From an uncultured Prevotella sp. (GTDB lineage: Bacteria > Bacteroidota > Bacteroidia > Bacteroidales > Bacteroidaceae), in NCBI GenBank assembly GCA_900553465.1, contig USDT01000023.1, positions 1 to 44,620 of the forward strand: DNA of 44,620 nucleotides, written 5' to 3'. Numbering within the stretch: position 1 is the first letter of the stretch; every line of letters starts with the position of its first letter. The position numbers and the translations under genes were made by a program. Under the pieces are notes generated by a model. The model was not told where the DNA came from, ran no database searches, and worked only from the letters and a program-made list of their open reading frames with translations. Shown piece after piece: positions 25,593 to 34,800 of the stretch.

Positions 25593-26100
25593 CACCAATT
25601 TTCTGATATTCTGTTTAAAATGCGGAGCATATATTTCAATTATGTGTAGATAAGCATTATTATATTCGGCAGAGCCCATTGCGAGGAATTGTCTGTGAGG
25701 TGATGGATTACGGTCGGATGGTAGTGGTGAAACACGTAAAAAGTGTCCGCATCGTGTTGTGTGCGAGGGTTATGGAACAAAAAATTGACTATGGAGGCAT
25801 AATTGCGGTTTTATGCCTGCGAAACATTGATTATTGTATATTGTAAGTATATATTCGCACGATTCCGCGTACTAAAATATCTTCCTGCGCTGGCAGGTAT
25901 GTCTGCACATGCTTTTTTGGATGTATGCCGGCGTTTTGATGTGTTATATCTGTTGTTTCTGCAGGAACCCTGACATGATGCGGACGTCTGCATATTGCAC
26001 CCTGTCGTAAATTAAAAAAACAGAAAACTGCTCCCGAATTGTTAAATCTTTGTCGGCGGAATTGTCGGAAAATGTCGTTAAACCAGACTAAGAGCCGCAT

Positions 26101-26123
26101 TGCGCGAAAATTTGCGAAAAATT
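26101..26123. repeat. Single arm of the CGCGAATTTGCG-type dispersed element
   Basis: The 23 bases match 37271-37293 at 20 of 23 positions, both starting TGCGCG and sharing GCGAAAAAT near the end. It lies 73 bases before the 22-bp array of this region. Confidence 0.55.
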
Positions 26124-26196
26124 GGAAGTCTTATAAGTCGTTGACAATCAGGTGCTTGTACGGCATTGTGATTTAAATGTCTCTCTATCGTCGTGC

Positions 26197-26328
26197 GAAA
26201 GAGTCTATATGAGCTTACGTTATGGGCCGTTTCAGGTGGTGATTCGGACCATATCAGGCCCTCAAACAGACTGTATCGTGGTGTGAAACGGGCTGTTTTG
26301 TATGGCGGACGGCGTGCGGACGGATTGC
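26197..26328. repeat. 22-bp tandem repeat array, locus 3
   Basis: Units begin at 26197, 26219, 26241, 26263, 26285 and 26307. The four central units are clear (for example GAAACGGGCTG then TTTTGTATGGC at 26285). The first is degenerate and the last nearly unrecognisable. T at position 12 is kept in five of six. Confidence 0.75.
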
Positions 26329-26525
26329 AGTATGCCCGGAACGGGCTTTTCGGATGGCGTCAGAGGGCGTGATTTTTTCTGGAATAAGAAAAATGGAATG
26401 TTAAATGTGTTGTCTGAAATGTAAACAGATGTTAATAAAAATTTGCATAAAATTGCGCGGCACGGGTGGTATGCATGGCTGTGATTATCAGCCGTTTAGG
26501 GTTCTTCATGGTATGTCGCGTCAGT

Positions 26526-26562
26526 CACTGCCGGTGTCGTTCGGTGAGTGACACCGGCAGTG
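26526..26562 (-). terminator. Perfect 13-bp hairpin after uraH
   Basis: CACTGCCGGTGTC (26526-26538) pairs with GACACCGGCAGTG (26550-26562), with an 11-base loop, 34 bases past the uraH stop. No T-run follows on either strand, so termination is likely but not certain. Confidence 0.55.
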
Positions 26563-26596
26563 GCCGTACGTGAAATGTTGCGGTGCGGTGTGCGCG

Positions 26597-27013
26597 TCAG
26601 CTTCCGCGGTAGGTGGAATAACCGTAGGGCGAGAGCGTGATGGGCACGTGGTAGTGGCTGTTGTCTTTTATCTGGAACACCACGTCGATGAACGGATAGA
26701 ACGATTCCTGTTTCTGCGCTTCGAAGTATGGCGCTGTGAGGAACGTCAGTTTGTAGATGCCCGTGTTGTCCTTGCCGTCCTTCTGTTCGAGAAAGTCTTT
26801 CACACGGCCGTTGTCATCGGTGGTGCGCCGGTCCACGACAGCCCACTACTTGTCGGCATTCATCTTTGACAGCACTATCGTCACGCCCGCCGCGGGGCGT
26901 CCGCTGTTGATGTCGAGGATGTGGCTTGACAGTTGGTACGACTTGTCCTGTGCCACGGATACGGCCGTGAACAGCAGAGACAGCATGACTGTGAGAATGA
27001 GATTACGTTTCAT
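26597..27013 (-). pseudogene. uraH: Periplasmic 5-hydroxyisourate hydrolase (transthyretin-like), interrupted by in-frame TAG
   Basis: Read through one stop, this is a 138-codon HIU hydrolase with an N-terminal signal peptide (MKRNLILTVMLSLLFTAVSVAQ). The enzyme hydrolyses 5-hydroxyisourate after urate oxidation. The family residues are all kept: His in LSSHILD, Arg in GRPAAGV, HYHVP, and the C-terminal tetrapeptide YRGS preceded by SPYGYST. A TAG at 26846-26848 follows KMNADK, and the frame continues as WAVVDRRTTDDNGRVKDFL with no shift. One base change, such as CAG to TAG, explains it. The ATG at 27013 starts the signal peptide; ATGs at 27022 and 27028 are alternatives. Promoter TATATTTG (27048-27055) is intact. 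Recent nonsense mutation, sequencing error and read-through are all possible; the first is my preferred reading. Confidence 0.88.
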
Positions 27014-27047
27014 AGTCTTCATAATCATGAGGTTTGGTGAGTGTCCG

Positions 27048-27055
27048 CAAATATA
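27048..27055 (-). promoter_or_regulatory. -7 promoter element of uraH
   Basis: On the minus strand this reads TATATTTG, matching TAnnTTTG, 34 bases before the ATG at 27013. Confidence 0.65.
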
Positions 27056-27124
27056 CGAATTTATCCGTAATCCACACTGTTTCAGGAACTTTTTGTTATC
27101 CGTAAGGTATGTTTGCCACAGGTT

Positions 27125-28201
27125 TCAGAACCTGAAACCGTAGAACAGGCGCGCTCTCCATTTCACGTTCTCGACCAATAGCTGGTCGCGGTCGCCTATG
27201 TAGAATGTGTTGACCACGGCCGATACGCCCAGAAATCTGTTTCCGAAGTAGCGCATGGCGGCAATGCGTCCCACATTGGTGATGCTTGGAAAACGGAACG
27301 GAGCGTGCTGTCGGGTGTCGCCTATGGTGAATCGGCTCTTGTAGTAGACCATCAGTTGCGGCACGGCCGAGATGTGTATCAGCCACTTTCCGCCTGCCAC
27401 GAAGTTGTAGCCGTAGCCTCCGCCCACAGCCACGCTTACAAATTTCAGTTCTCCCGCATGGCTTCCCGGCAGGGCTCCGGCTGCAGTCTCTATGTCGGCT
27501 GCCATCACTGAGAGTCCCGCCAGCCACGATCCGCAGCTGCGACGCTGTATCTGCGACTGTGTGAAAGCTGCCGGTATGGAGAACCGCCGGTGGTTGAAGG
27601 CATAATAGCCGTTGGCTGTTATCATCTTCATACTCACAGTTCCGGGTGCCACCTCGTATGAGGCGCCGTCGCTCTGCACATTGCCTTTGTATGTTTTTGC
27701 GGCCACTATCACTGCGTCTCCGCCAATCCTGTTGCCGTAGGCATTGAAGTTCATCTCGATGTCCTTGTTGCGTCCGGCAAGTTTGGCCGGGTTAAGTGCG
27801 AAGCCAAGTGACAGTCCGCGGTAGCTTATGCTTGCGCCTATTGTCAGTTTTGTGTCGGTCTTCAGTTTTGAGTTCAGTGACGTGCCGTCCACCTTTCCGC
27901 GGGTGTTAAGGTCGCTTCCCGACATATTGACGCGCAGCTTGACGGTCCAGTGCTGCGGCGGCCTTGATATGTATGCTGTGTCGACAGACTTTCTGCGACG
28001 CCGGTCGATGCTGTCGAGCACAAGATTAAGGTTTCTTGCCACCTTCTCCGACCATCCCGCCCTGAGGCTGTCGGGCGTGTCGCCGCTCTGTGCACAGGCG
28101 CATGTTGAGGCCATGACGGCCAGTGTGGCGGCCGCCGCCCTCATACTCCTTATGCACGGAAGGGTGCGTATGGGATTGCAGATGTGTGGCTTTGTTGTCA
28201 T
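27125..28201 (-). CDS. DUF4421-like outer-membrane beta-barrel protein
   Basis: A 358-residue exported protein. A second in-frame ATG at 28144 begins the signal sequence MRAAAATLAVMASTCACAQS and is the better candidate start; the ATG at 28201 adds 19 residues. The body alternates beta strands with short turns (WTVKLRVNMSGSDLNT, LTIGASISYRGLSLGFALNP, FVSVAVGGGYGYNFV) and ends in a strand RARLFYGFRF with a terminal aromatic residue, as outer-membrane barrels do. The YISRPPQHWTV segment and the overall pattern resemble the Bacteroidetes DUF4421 family, which has no known function. uraH follows downstream but has its own promoter. Confidence 0.7.
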   Translation of the reverse strand: MTTKPHICNPIRTLPCIRSMRAAAATLAVMASTCACAQSGDTPDSLRAGWSEKVARNLNLVLDSIDRRRRKSVDTAYISRPPQHWTVKLRVNMSGSDLNTRGKVDGTSLNSKLKTDTKLTIGASISYRGLSLGFALNPAKLAGRNKDIEMNFNAYGNRIGGDAVIVAAKTYKGNVQSDGASYEVAPGTVSMKMITANGYYAFNHRRFSIPAAFTQSQIQRRSCGSWLAGLSVMAADIETAAGALPGSHAGELKFVSVAVGGGYGYNFVAGGKWLIHISAVPQLMVYYKSRFTIGDTRQHAPFRFPSITNVGRIAAMRYFGNRFLGVSAVVNTFYIGDRDQLLVENVKWRARLFYGFRF

Positions 28202-28408
28202 AAAAATGTGTTTTCCTGTATATATAACTCTGTTGCCCGGCTTTTTATTTTGCCGCGTCCGATGTTTTTGTGGCGTATGCCGTGCGCGTCATAAAACGCT
28301 CCGTAGAAGGGCTGTCGGTACCTGACGCATGGGTAGGGATGGTATGGCGCTTTGTCATGTTGTGTACATTAATATGAATTTGTTTCTCCGAAATCGCCTT
28401 AAATTTAT

Positions 28409-28416
28409 TAATTTTG
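28409..28416 (+). promoter_or_regulatory. -7 promoter element of the GntR-family regulator
   Basis: TAATTTTG matches TAnnTTTG, 38 bases before the ATG at 28454. The shared 28202-28453 spacer also serves the divergent DUF4421-like gene, for which no clear element is seen. Confidence 0.65.
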
Positions 28417-28453
28417 GAGTGTAAAACCAAATTGCTGCTTAAAACCTGGGACA

Positions 28454-29557
28454 ATGAGCGAAAAACATAATTACAAGTCGATATATGCCATAATACGCGA
28501 ACGCATAGAGAACGGCGGATATGCTGACGGCACATTGCTGCCGCCGGAATCGGTACTCGCCGCCGAATATGGAGTGTCGAGGCCGACAATAGCCAAGGTG
28601 TACAACCGTCTGGAGAAGGAACACATGGTGAACCGTAAAAGAGGACGGGGCACACAGGTGAACCATGCCGTGGCGGAAAAGGACACATACACCTTCGGAC
28701 TGTTGTTGCCGGGTGCGGGCGAGTCGGAGATTTTCGCAACAATAAACAACCGGCTGCTCGGTCTTTCGAAGGAAATGGGTTTCGACTGTCTGTGGGATGG
28801 AGCCACGGCAAGCAATGCGGACATAAGGCGCAATCTGATAGAATTGTGCTGCGAGAATTACATAAGAAGAAATGTTGACGGAATATTCTTTTCGCCTCTG
28901 GAGCGTGTGAGCGATGCCGGGCGGCTCAATCTTGACATATGCAGACGGGTGGAGGAGGCAGGCATACCGCTCGTACTGATAGACCGCGACATTGTGGCGC
29001 CTCCGGCACGGAGCCGGTTTGATGTGGTGGGGCTCGACAACTACAACGCGGCGACGGAGATGGCCCGCCTAATGATAAAGGCCGGATGCAAGAACATCTA
29101 CTTCTTCTATCGTCCATACACGGCCTATTCGGCTGTGATGCGTCTGCGTGGCGTTCGCGACGCTGTTCTTGAAGCCGGACTCTATTTTCTCGATAACAAT
29201 GTGGTGTGCGGCAATCCGGAGGATACCGGTGTGGTGGCAGCCATGCCGATAATAAAAGGTAATACGGGTATAGTGTGTGTCAATGATGCTACGGCCGCCG
29301 TATTGATGTTGTCGCTGGAGACGCTCGGGTACAAATGTGGAACAGATTATCTGCTGTGTGGCTTCGACGATATGAAATATTCGTGCCACTTGAAATGTGC
29401 ACTGTCGTCGTACACTCAGCCGTGCGACGAGATAGCCGAGGTTAGTGTGGAGCTGATGATGAGGCGTGTGGAGAACAAAGACTGCACGCCGCTCAGTGTG
29501 ATGCTGTCAGGCCGTGTGGTGGAAAGGGAGTCTACGGAGTTTGCGCCACAGATGTGA
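28454..29557 (+). CDS. Transcriptional regulator with GntR winged helix and LacI-type ligand-binding domain
   Basis: A 367-residue cytoplasmic sugar-responsive regulator. Residues 1-72 are a GntR winged helix (YKSIYAIIRERIENGGY, LPPESVLAAEYGVSRPTIAKV, then the wing RKRGRGTQV). Residues ~78-360 form a periplasmic-binding-protein-like domain of the LacI/GalR type (FFSPLERV, PLVLIDRDI, GIVCVNDATAAVLM, YLLCGFDDM). This fusion is the architecture of Bacillus AraR and of several Bacteroidetes regulators of carbohydrate genes. The neighbouring GH32 gene carries a GAAACGTTTC palindrome in its leader, a plausible but untested target. The gene is convergent with GH32. Its inducer is unknown. Confidence 0.92.
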   Translation: MSEKHNYKSIYAIIRERIENGGYADGTLLPPESVLAAEYGVSRPTIAKVYNRLEKEHMVNRKRGRGTQVNHAVAEKDTYTFGLLLPGAGESEIFATINNRLLGLSKEMGFDCLWDGATASNADIRRNLIELCCENYIRRNVDGIFFSPLERVSDAGRLNLDICRRVEEAGIPLVLIDRDIVAPPARSRFDVVGLDNYNAATEMARLMIKAGCKNIYFFYRPYTAYSAVMRLRGVRDAVLEAGLYFLDNNVVCGNPEDTGVVAAMPIIKGNTGIVCVNDATAAVLMLSLETLGYKCGTDYLLCGFDDMKYSCHLKCALSSYTQPCDEIAEVSVELMMRRVENKDCTPLSVMLSGRVVERESTEFAPQM

Positions 29558-29579
29558 GGTGTCCCGGAAACATCTATGT

Positions 29580-29608
29580 AAAAAGGCACGCGCAGGAAAA
29601 CGCGTGCC
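29580..29608 (-). terminator. Terminator for the GH32 transcript
   Basis: GGCACGCG (29585-29592) pairs perfectly with CGCGTGCC (29601-29608). On the minus strand the stem is followed by TTTTT (29584-29580). Confidence 0.75.
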
Positions 29609-29674
29609 CGAAAACAGTGACGGCATGGCGCGGAAGCGCACCGCCGTATAGTCATGCCACAGTCGTGGCCATTG

Positions 29675-29764
29675 TTATTTCTTCAGAATCTTCTTTTTGT
29701 CCACAATATACACACCACGTCCCATACTGTCGGCGTTCTTTCCTATGAATTGTCCGTTGAGAGT
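29675..29764 (-). pseudogene. Orphaned C-terminal sorting-type tail of the GH32 protein
   Basis: Directly after the GH32 TAA, the same frame continues for 29 codons to its own TAA at 29675-29677: TLNGQFIGKNADSMGRGVYI and then VDKKKILKK. This matches the short C-terminal tail of many secreted Prevotella-type proteins; the 950-residue protein in this window ends IYNLQGVQVKNATQRGVYI plus KNGKKFVVE. A single change of a Tyr codon (TAT or TAC) to TAA would produce the present arrangement (expected YTLNGQ). The tail is therefore probably untranslated now. Confidence 0.75.
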
Positions 29765-31270
29765 TTATTGTTGATTTTTTAGTATGGAATTGTCACTGCT
29801 GACAATAGGACAAACCTTTATATTTTCAAATTTCACTTCACCATTTCGTGCGAAGAACCACAGTTGGCCGCCTTTCTTTTCCGGCAGACGGTTGACGATG
29901 CAGCGTCGGTTGTCGATGCAGACGTCTATTATGTCGTCTTTCATAACAATGGTGAGTTTCATAGGTTTGTCAAGTCCGGTCACGGCATTTATGGAGGAGT
30001 CGTGCAGACGCACGGTGCGGTTGTCGGGATTGAATGACATTTTGTAACTGTTGATGCCCTTGTCTTCCGAACGCAGGAACATTCCGAATTCCTCGTAATT
30101 ACCTGACGGTATTACGTCGAGTGTTATGATGCAGTTGTAAGGTACGCCTGTGGCACGGGCTCCACAGATGTTGCCGCGTGCGTCCACGGTGATGTTGCCG
30201 GGCGATGTGACGGTGGCACCTTCGGTTGGTATGAAGTCTAGGTTGAGCGGTTCGGCTGTGTGTGGCATCACTTCTTCTGGGAATTTGGTGGCAAGGTCGC
30301 CGTTTTCGAGTTGTACGGCTTCGCGCAATGCCACACATCCGCCGAAGAGTTCGCCTCCGAAGTCGGTGTTGCCGTTGCGACTTGGCACCCATCCGGCCAC
30401 AATGCGGCGCCCGCCTGTGAATGCGGCGGTCTTGGCTACATTGATCCACGGTTCGAGCAATGCCTGTGATTCAGGATATTCCCATGGGCCGTAAAGTGAG
30501 CGAGACTTGAGATAATATGTGTCGCCGCCCTGACCGTAAACAAGATAGTACCAGCCGTTCCATTCGAAATAATCGGGACATTCGGGCACCTGTATTGTAC
30601 CGGAGAGCACTGGTTCGCCTATCTGCCATGTCTTGAGGTCGGAAGATGTCATGTGTACCAGGCAACCGTGACCTTCGTTTATGTCAGCCTCGTTCTTTTC
30701 ACTGGATACGAAAAGGTGGAAAATGCCTTTGTCGTCGATGGTAACCTTGGGGTCACGGAAATGACGTGTGCTGTAGCCAGGGGCGGAAGTGTAGAACGGA
30801 TTGGGCTTTTGTTTGGTAAAAGTGAGTGCATCTGTGCTTGTGGCATAGCTCAGTTGTTCGCTTACACTGTTGTCTGCCGTGAGCAGACGTGTGGCATAGA
30901 AGGCGTAGAATTTGTTGCCGTCGCTTACCACGGAGCCTGTGCATATGGACTTCTCCCAGTCTTCGTCGATGCCGATGGCAATGGGATGGTGGGTCCATGT
31001 CTTAAGGTCGCGTGTTGTACTGACACACCACTGATGGCCGCCAAGTCCGTTGAGCGAGGCATGGTGGCCTTCGTCGAGTAGCCAGTAAAGATAGAATGTG
31101 CCGTCGTGAAAGAATGGAATACAGTCTCCGACGAACTGACTGCCACCGGCGGGAGTGAAATACTGCATTTCCTTAGGCTGTACGGAAGGATCGTACTTTG
31201 CCGGTGACTGTGCCTGAACGGTAAAGGTACAGGCTGCGGTCAGCAGCGACATGATGATTGATTTTTTCAT
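29765..31270 (-). CDS. Secreted glycoside hydrolase family 32 enzyme (fructan/sucrose type)
   Basis: A 501-residue exported enzyme. The ATG at 31270 begins the signal peptide MKKSIIMSLLTAACTFTVQAQ; longer frames run into the promoter. GH32 enzymes hydrolyse beta-fructosides. The five-bladed propeller carries a nucleophile motif VGDCIPFFHDG (Asp49) in place of the classical WMNDPNG, the transition-state stabiliser RDP at 172-174 (HFRDPKV), and the acid/base Glu230 in VPECPDYF. A C-terminal beta-sandwich follows from about residue 355 (NITVDARGNICGA to KFENIKVCPI). Translation stops just before an in-frame sorting-type tail (29675-29764), so this version may have lost its surface targeting. The leader has a LacI-type palindrome at 31349. 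The gene is divergent from GH38. Exact substrate unknown; no SusC/SusD pair is nearby. Confidence 0.88.
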   Translation of the reverse strand: MKKSIIMSLLTAACTFTVQAQSPAKYDPSVQPKEMQYFTPAGGSQFVGDCIPFFHDGTFYLYWLLDEGHHASLNGLGGHQWCVSTTRDLKTWTHHPIAIGIDEDWEKSICTGSVVSDGNKFYAFYATRLLTADNSVSEQLSYATSTDALTFTKQKPNPFYTSAPGYSTRHFRDPKVTIDDKGIFHLFVSSEKNEADINEGHGCLVHMTSSDLKTWQIGEPVLSGTIQVPECPDYFEWNGWYYLVYGQGGDTYYLKSRSLYGPWEYPESQALLEPWINVAKTAAFTGGRRIVAGWVPSRNGNTDFGGELFGGCVALREAVQLENGDLATKFPEEVMPHTAEPLNLDFIPTEGATVTSPGNITVDARGNICGARATGVPYNCIITLDVIPSGNYEEFGMFLRSEDKGINSYKMSFNPDNRTVRLHDSSINAVTGLDKPMKLTIVMKDDIIDVCIDNRRCIVNRLPEKKGGQLWFFARNGEVKFENIKVCPIVSSDNSILKNQQ

Positions 31271-31348
31271 AATGGGTACGTGTAATGGTTTGTGGTTATT
31301 TGCTTTTGCAGGTTTTTTATTAAACATCCAGGTTGATTGCACCAAAAT

Positions 31349-31358
31349 GAAACGTTTC
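31349..31358. promoter_or_regulatory. Putative LacI-type operator
   Basis: The perfect 10-bp palindrome GAAACGTTTC has the central CG typical of LacI/GalR operators. It lies just downstream of the expected GH32 transcript start, where a bound repressor would block transcription. Confidence 0.5.
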
Positions 31359-31372
31359 TTGCTTGGTATATA

Positions 31373-31380
31373 CAAATATA
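31373..31380 (-). promoter_or_regulatory. -7 promoter element of the GH32 gene
   Basis: On the minus strand this reads TATATTTG, giving a leader of about 95 bases to the ATG at 31270. Confidence 0.65.
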
Positions 31381-31625
31381 GGAATAAAAAGGATGACAAT
31401 GATAAGGAATTGTTGTAAAGAATGTGCTATATGATAAAAATAATATTGCATACATGTTATATTGTGGCTTTAGGATGGGTTGTTGAAGGTCTGTGATTGG
31501 TATGAAAAATCGGTTTGTGTGTTCTTTTGTTGCTTCTGACACTGTTCTGACTTCCTTTTGATGTTGATATACAATGTGTGCATGGATGTGTAGAGGACAA
31601 AATGTCAACATTGTTGTATGTTATT

Positions 31626-31639
31626 TTACATTTATGTAA
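31626..31639. promoter_or_regulatory. Perfect 14-bp palindrome, possible regulator site
   Basis: TTACAT-TT-ATGTAA is a dyad with a 2-bp centre, 123 bp upstream of the GH38 promoter element. The binding protein is unknown. Confidence 0.35.
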
Positions 31640-31761
31640 TTAAATAGAAATATATGAACAATTTTATGCAAGCAGCTCTATTTTTCCGTTTTTTTTTATT
31701 GTTTTTCATATTATGATTGTTTTTATATATGAGTTGTTTCGTGTAAATGGATTTATCTGTT

Positions 31762-31769
31762 TACCTTTG
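31762..31769 (+). promoter_or_regulatory. -7 promoter element of the GH38 gene
   Basis: TACCTTTG matches TAnnTTTG. TTTC (31737-31740), 21 bp upstream, is in the right place for a weak -33 element. The leader is about 57 bases. Confidence 0.7.
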
Positions 31770-31831
31770 CATGTGAAAACTTGATCTTATCCGGATTTAT
31801 TTTAACCTAATTATATTCAATAAAAACTGTT

Positions 31832-34800
31832 ATGCAGAAAAAATTTTTAGTATTGGCTCTTGCTTCGTGCATGACGCTCGGCACTGTGTCGGCTCAGAGC
31901 AACGACGGCAAGAAAATGAAAGCCTACATGGTGGCTGACGCCCACTTGGACACTCAGTGGAACTGGGACATTCAGACCACCATTAAGCATTATGTATGGA
32001 ATACCATAAGCCAGAACCTCTATCTGCTCGACAATTACCCGAATTATGTATTTAATTTCGAGGGTGCCGTGAAGTATTCGTGGATGAAGGAATATTATCC
32101 ACTGCAATACGAAAAGATGAAGAAGTACATCGCCAACGGCCGCTGGCATCTTACAGGCAGTGGCTGGGATGCCAATGAGACCATGATTGTATCGCCTGAG
32201 TCATGGTTGCGCAACATCCTGCTCGGTCAGAGCTTCTATCGCAGCGAGTTCGGCAAGGAGAGCACCGACATTTTCTTGCCCGACTGTTTCGGATTCAGCT
32301 ATTTCATTCCTACGCTGGCAAAGCATTGCGGACTCATCGGTTTCTCTACACAGAAACTCGGATGGAGAAATCATGCTTTCTATGAGGGCGGAAAAAGATA
32401 TCCGTTCACAATCGGATTGTGGCAGGGTATTGACGGAAGCCGTATAATGATGACACACGGATTCGGTTATGGCGAAAGATTCCCCGACAGCGATCTTTCC
32501 CATAATGACATGTTGAAGAAAGAAATATCAGAGAGCCCACTGAACATGGTGTACCGTTATTACGGAACAGGTGATATGGGTGGTTCGCCGAACCTGGCAT
32601 CTGTACGTGCTTTGGAAAAAGGAATCAAGGGTGACGGTCCGATTGAAATAATAAGTGCGACAAGCGATCAGATCTACAAGGACTTCCTGCCGTATGAGAA
32701 TCATCCGGAACTGCCCGTGCACGACGGTGAACTGTTCATGGATGTTCATGGTACAGGATGTTACACATCGCAGGCCGCAATGAAACTCTATAACCGTCAG
32801 AATGAGCAACTTGGTGATGCTGCAGAGCGTGCATCCGTTGTTGCAGAATGGCTCGGTCAGGGTGAGTATCCTTTGAATGATCTTACCGAAAGCTGGAAGC
32901 GCGTGCTGTTGCATCAGTTCCATGATGACCTGCCGGGTACAAGTATCCCACGTGCTTATGAGTTCTCATGGAACGATGAACTCATTTCATTGCAGCGTTT
33001 CTCGAACAATCTTACCACAGCGGTAAGCGGTGTTGCAAACAGAATGAACACAAACGTATCGGGTACTCCGGTAGTTTTGTATAACACACAGGCTTTCCCT
33101 GTAAGCACAGTTACAAGCATCACTCTGCCGAATATGGCTGCATCATACAATGTGACAGACGCCAAGGGACGCAAGGTTGCATCGCAGGTAGTGACCGACT
33201 CAAAGGGTAACCGCAGCCTGCTCGTTGATGCAAACGTTCCGGGAACAGGTTTCTCTGTATATAGCGTAAAGGCCGGAGGTAAGGCTGTCCCTGCAGTAGA
33301 GAAGGCTGCAAACGTAATAGAAAACTCTGTTTATAAGGTTACAGTTGACAAGATAGGTAACATATCGTCACTTATCGACAAACGTAACGGTAAGGAACTT
33401 GTCGCTTCCGGCAAGTCTATTGGCCTTGTGATATTCGATGACTGTAAGTCTGAGGCATGGCCGGCTTGGGAAATTCTCAAGCACACTGTAGACAAGGCTC
33501 CGCTGGATATAAAGGAGAACGTAAGTGTGACAATGGTTGAGAATGGTCCGCTGCGCAAGTCACTGCGTGTGACAAAGAGCTATGGCGACTCAAAGATAAA
33601 CCAGTACATACGTTTGTATGAGGGCAGTATGGCAGACCGCATCGACTTCTACAATGAGGTTGACTGGCGTTCGCTCAACGCTCTGCTCAAGGTTCAGTTC
33701 CCGCTCAGCGTAAGCAATGAGAAGGCAACATACGACATCGGTCTCGGAAGCGTAGAGCGTGGTAACAACCGTGAGAACAGCTACGAGGTTTATTCTCACG
33801 AATGGACAGACCTGACAGACCGTTCTGGCGATTACGGTGTGACCGTACTCAACGACTCTAAGTACGGTTGGGACAAACCGAATGACAACACAATACGTCT
33901 ATCACTCCTTTATTCACCGAAACCGGGCGGCGGATACACTTATCAGGATCGTCAGGATTTCGGATATCATGAGTTTACCTACAGTCTTGTAGGACATGAG
34001 GGAAAACTAAACAAGACAGAAGCCGTGCAGATGGCAACTGTTTACAACAGTCCGATCAGAGCATTTGAATCACCGAAACATAAAGGTGATCTCGGACGTG
34101 AATTCTCATTCGTATCTTCAGACAATGACAATGTGATAGTACGCGCGCTGAAGAAGGCTGAGGTAGGTGACGAATACGTAGTGCGTGTTTATGAGACTGC
34201 CGGTAAGGAGGCTCAGACTGCAAACCTCACATTCGCTTCCAACATTGTGAAGGCTGTTGAGGCTGACGGTACAGAGAAGGAAATAGGTGCTGCATCGTTC
34301 AGCGGCAACAAACTCAGTGTGAATGTCAAGCCGTTCAGCGTCAAGACATATCGTCTGAAACTCGAAGGCAACGCATCAGAGAAAGCCGGTGTATGCTATG
34401 CTGACGCACGCAGTCTGGAACTGCCGTTCAACAAGAACTGCTTCTCATACAATGAATTCCGTGCGGCCGGTAACTTTGAGGGAGGCAACAGCTATGCTGC
34501 AGAACTTCTTCCGAAGGACGGACTCACAGTGGACGGAGTACACTTCACATTCGGAGAAATGGATACAAACAACGGACTTGCATGCGACGGCGACACAATC
34601 AAACTGCCTGCCGACGGCAAATATAATAAGGTATATCTGCTTGCAGCATCTTCTGCCGGCGACCGTAAGGCCACATTCACAGCAGGAAAGAACAAGCAGA
34701 CCGTTAATGTACCTTCTTATACAGGCTTCGTAGGACAGTGGGGACATGAAGGCCACACCAAGGGTTACCTGAAAGATGCCGAAGTGGCTTACGTGGGCAC

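Larger units (their letters stand above)
25367..26596. other. Long intergenic region purL to uraH
   Basis: 1230 bases without a supportable gene. Contents seen: two purL promoter candidates, a CGCGAA-type element (26101-26123), the third 22-bp array (26197-26328), and a 13-bp-stem hairpin (26526-26562). Short open frames on both strands lack family motifs or codon bias. Confidence 0.7.
31271..31831. other. Divergent regulatory region GH32 / GH38
   Basis: 561 AT-rich bases with promoters facing both ways (31373 minus, 31762 plus), the GAAACGTTTC palindrome and a perfect palindrome TTACATTTATGTAA at 31626-31639. No gene is supported inside. Confidence 0.65.

Noticed and set aside
25831..26100. 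89-codon minus-strand frame in the purL-uraH spacer
   Set aside because: Low-complexity, cysteine- and arginine-rich translation without motifs; no promoter positioned for it.
26570..26869. 99-codon plus-strand frame over uraH
   Set aside because: It is antisense to the clearly conserved transthyretin-like coding sequence.
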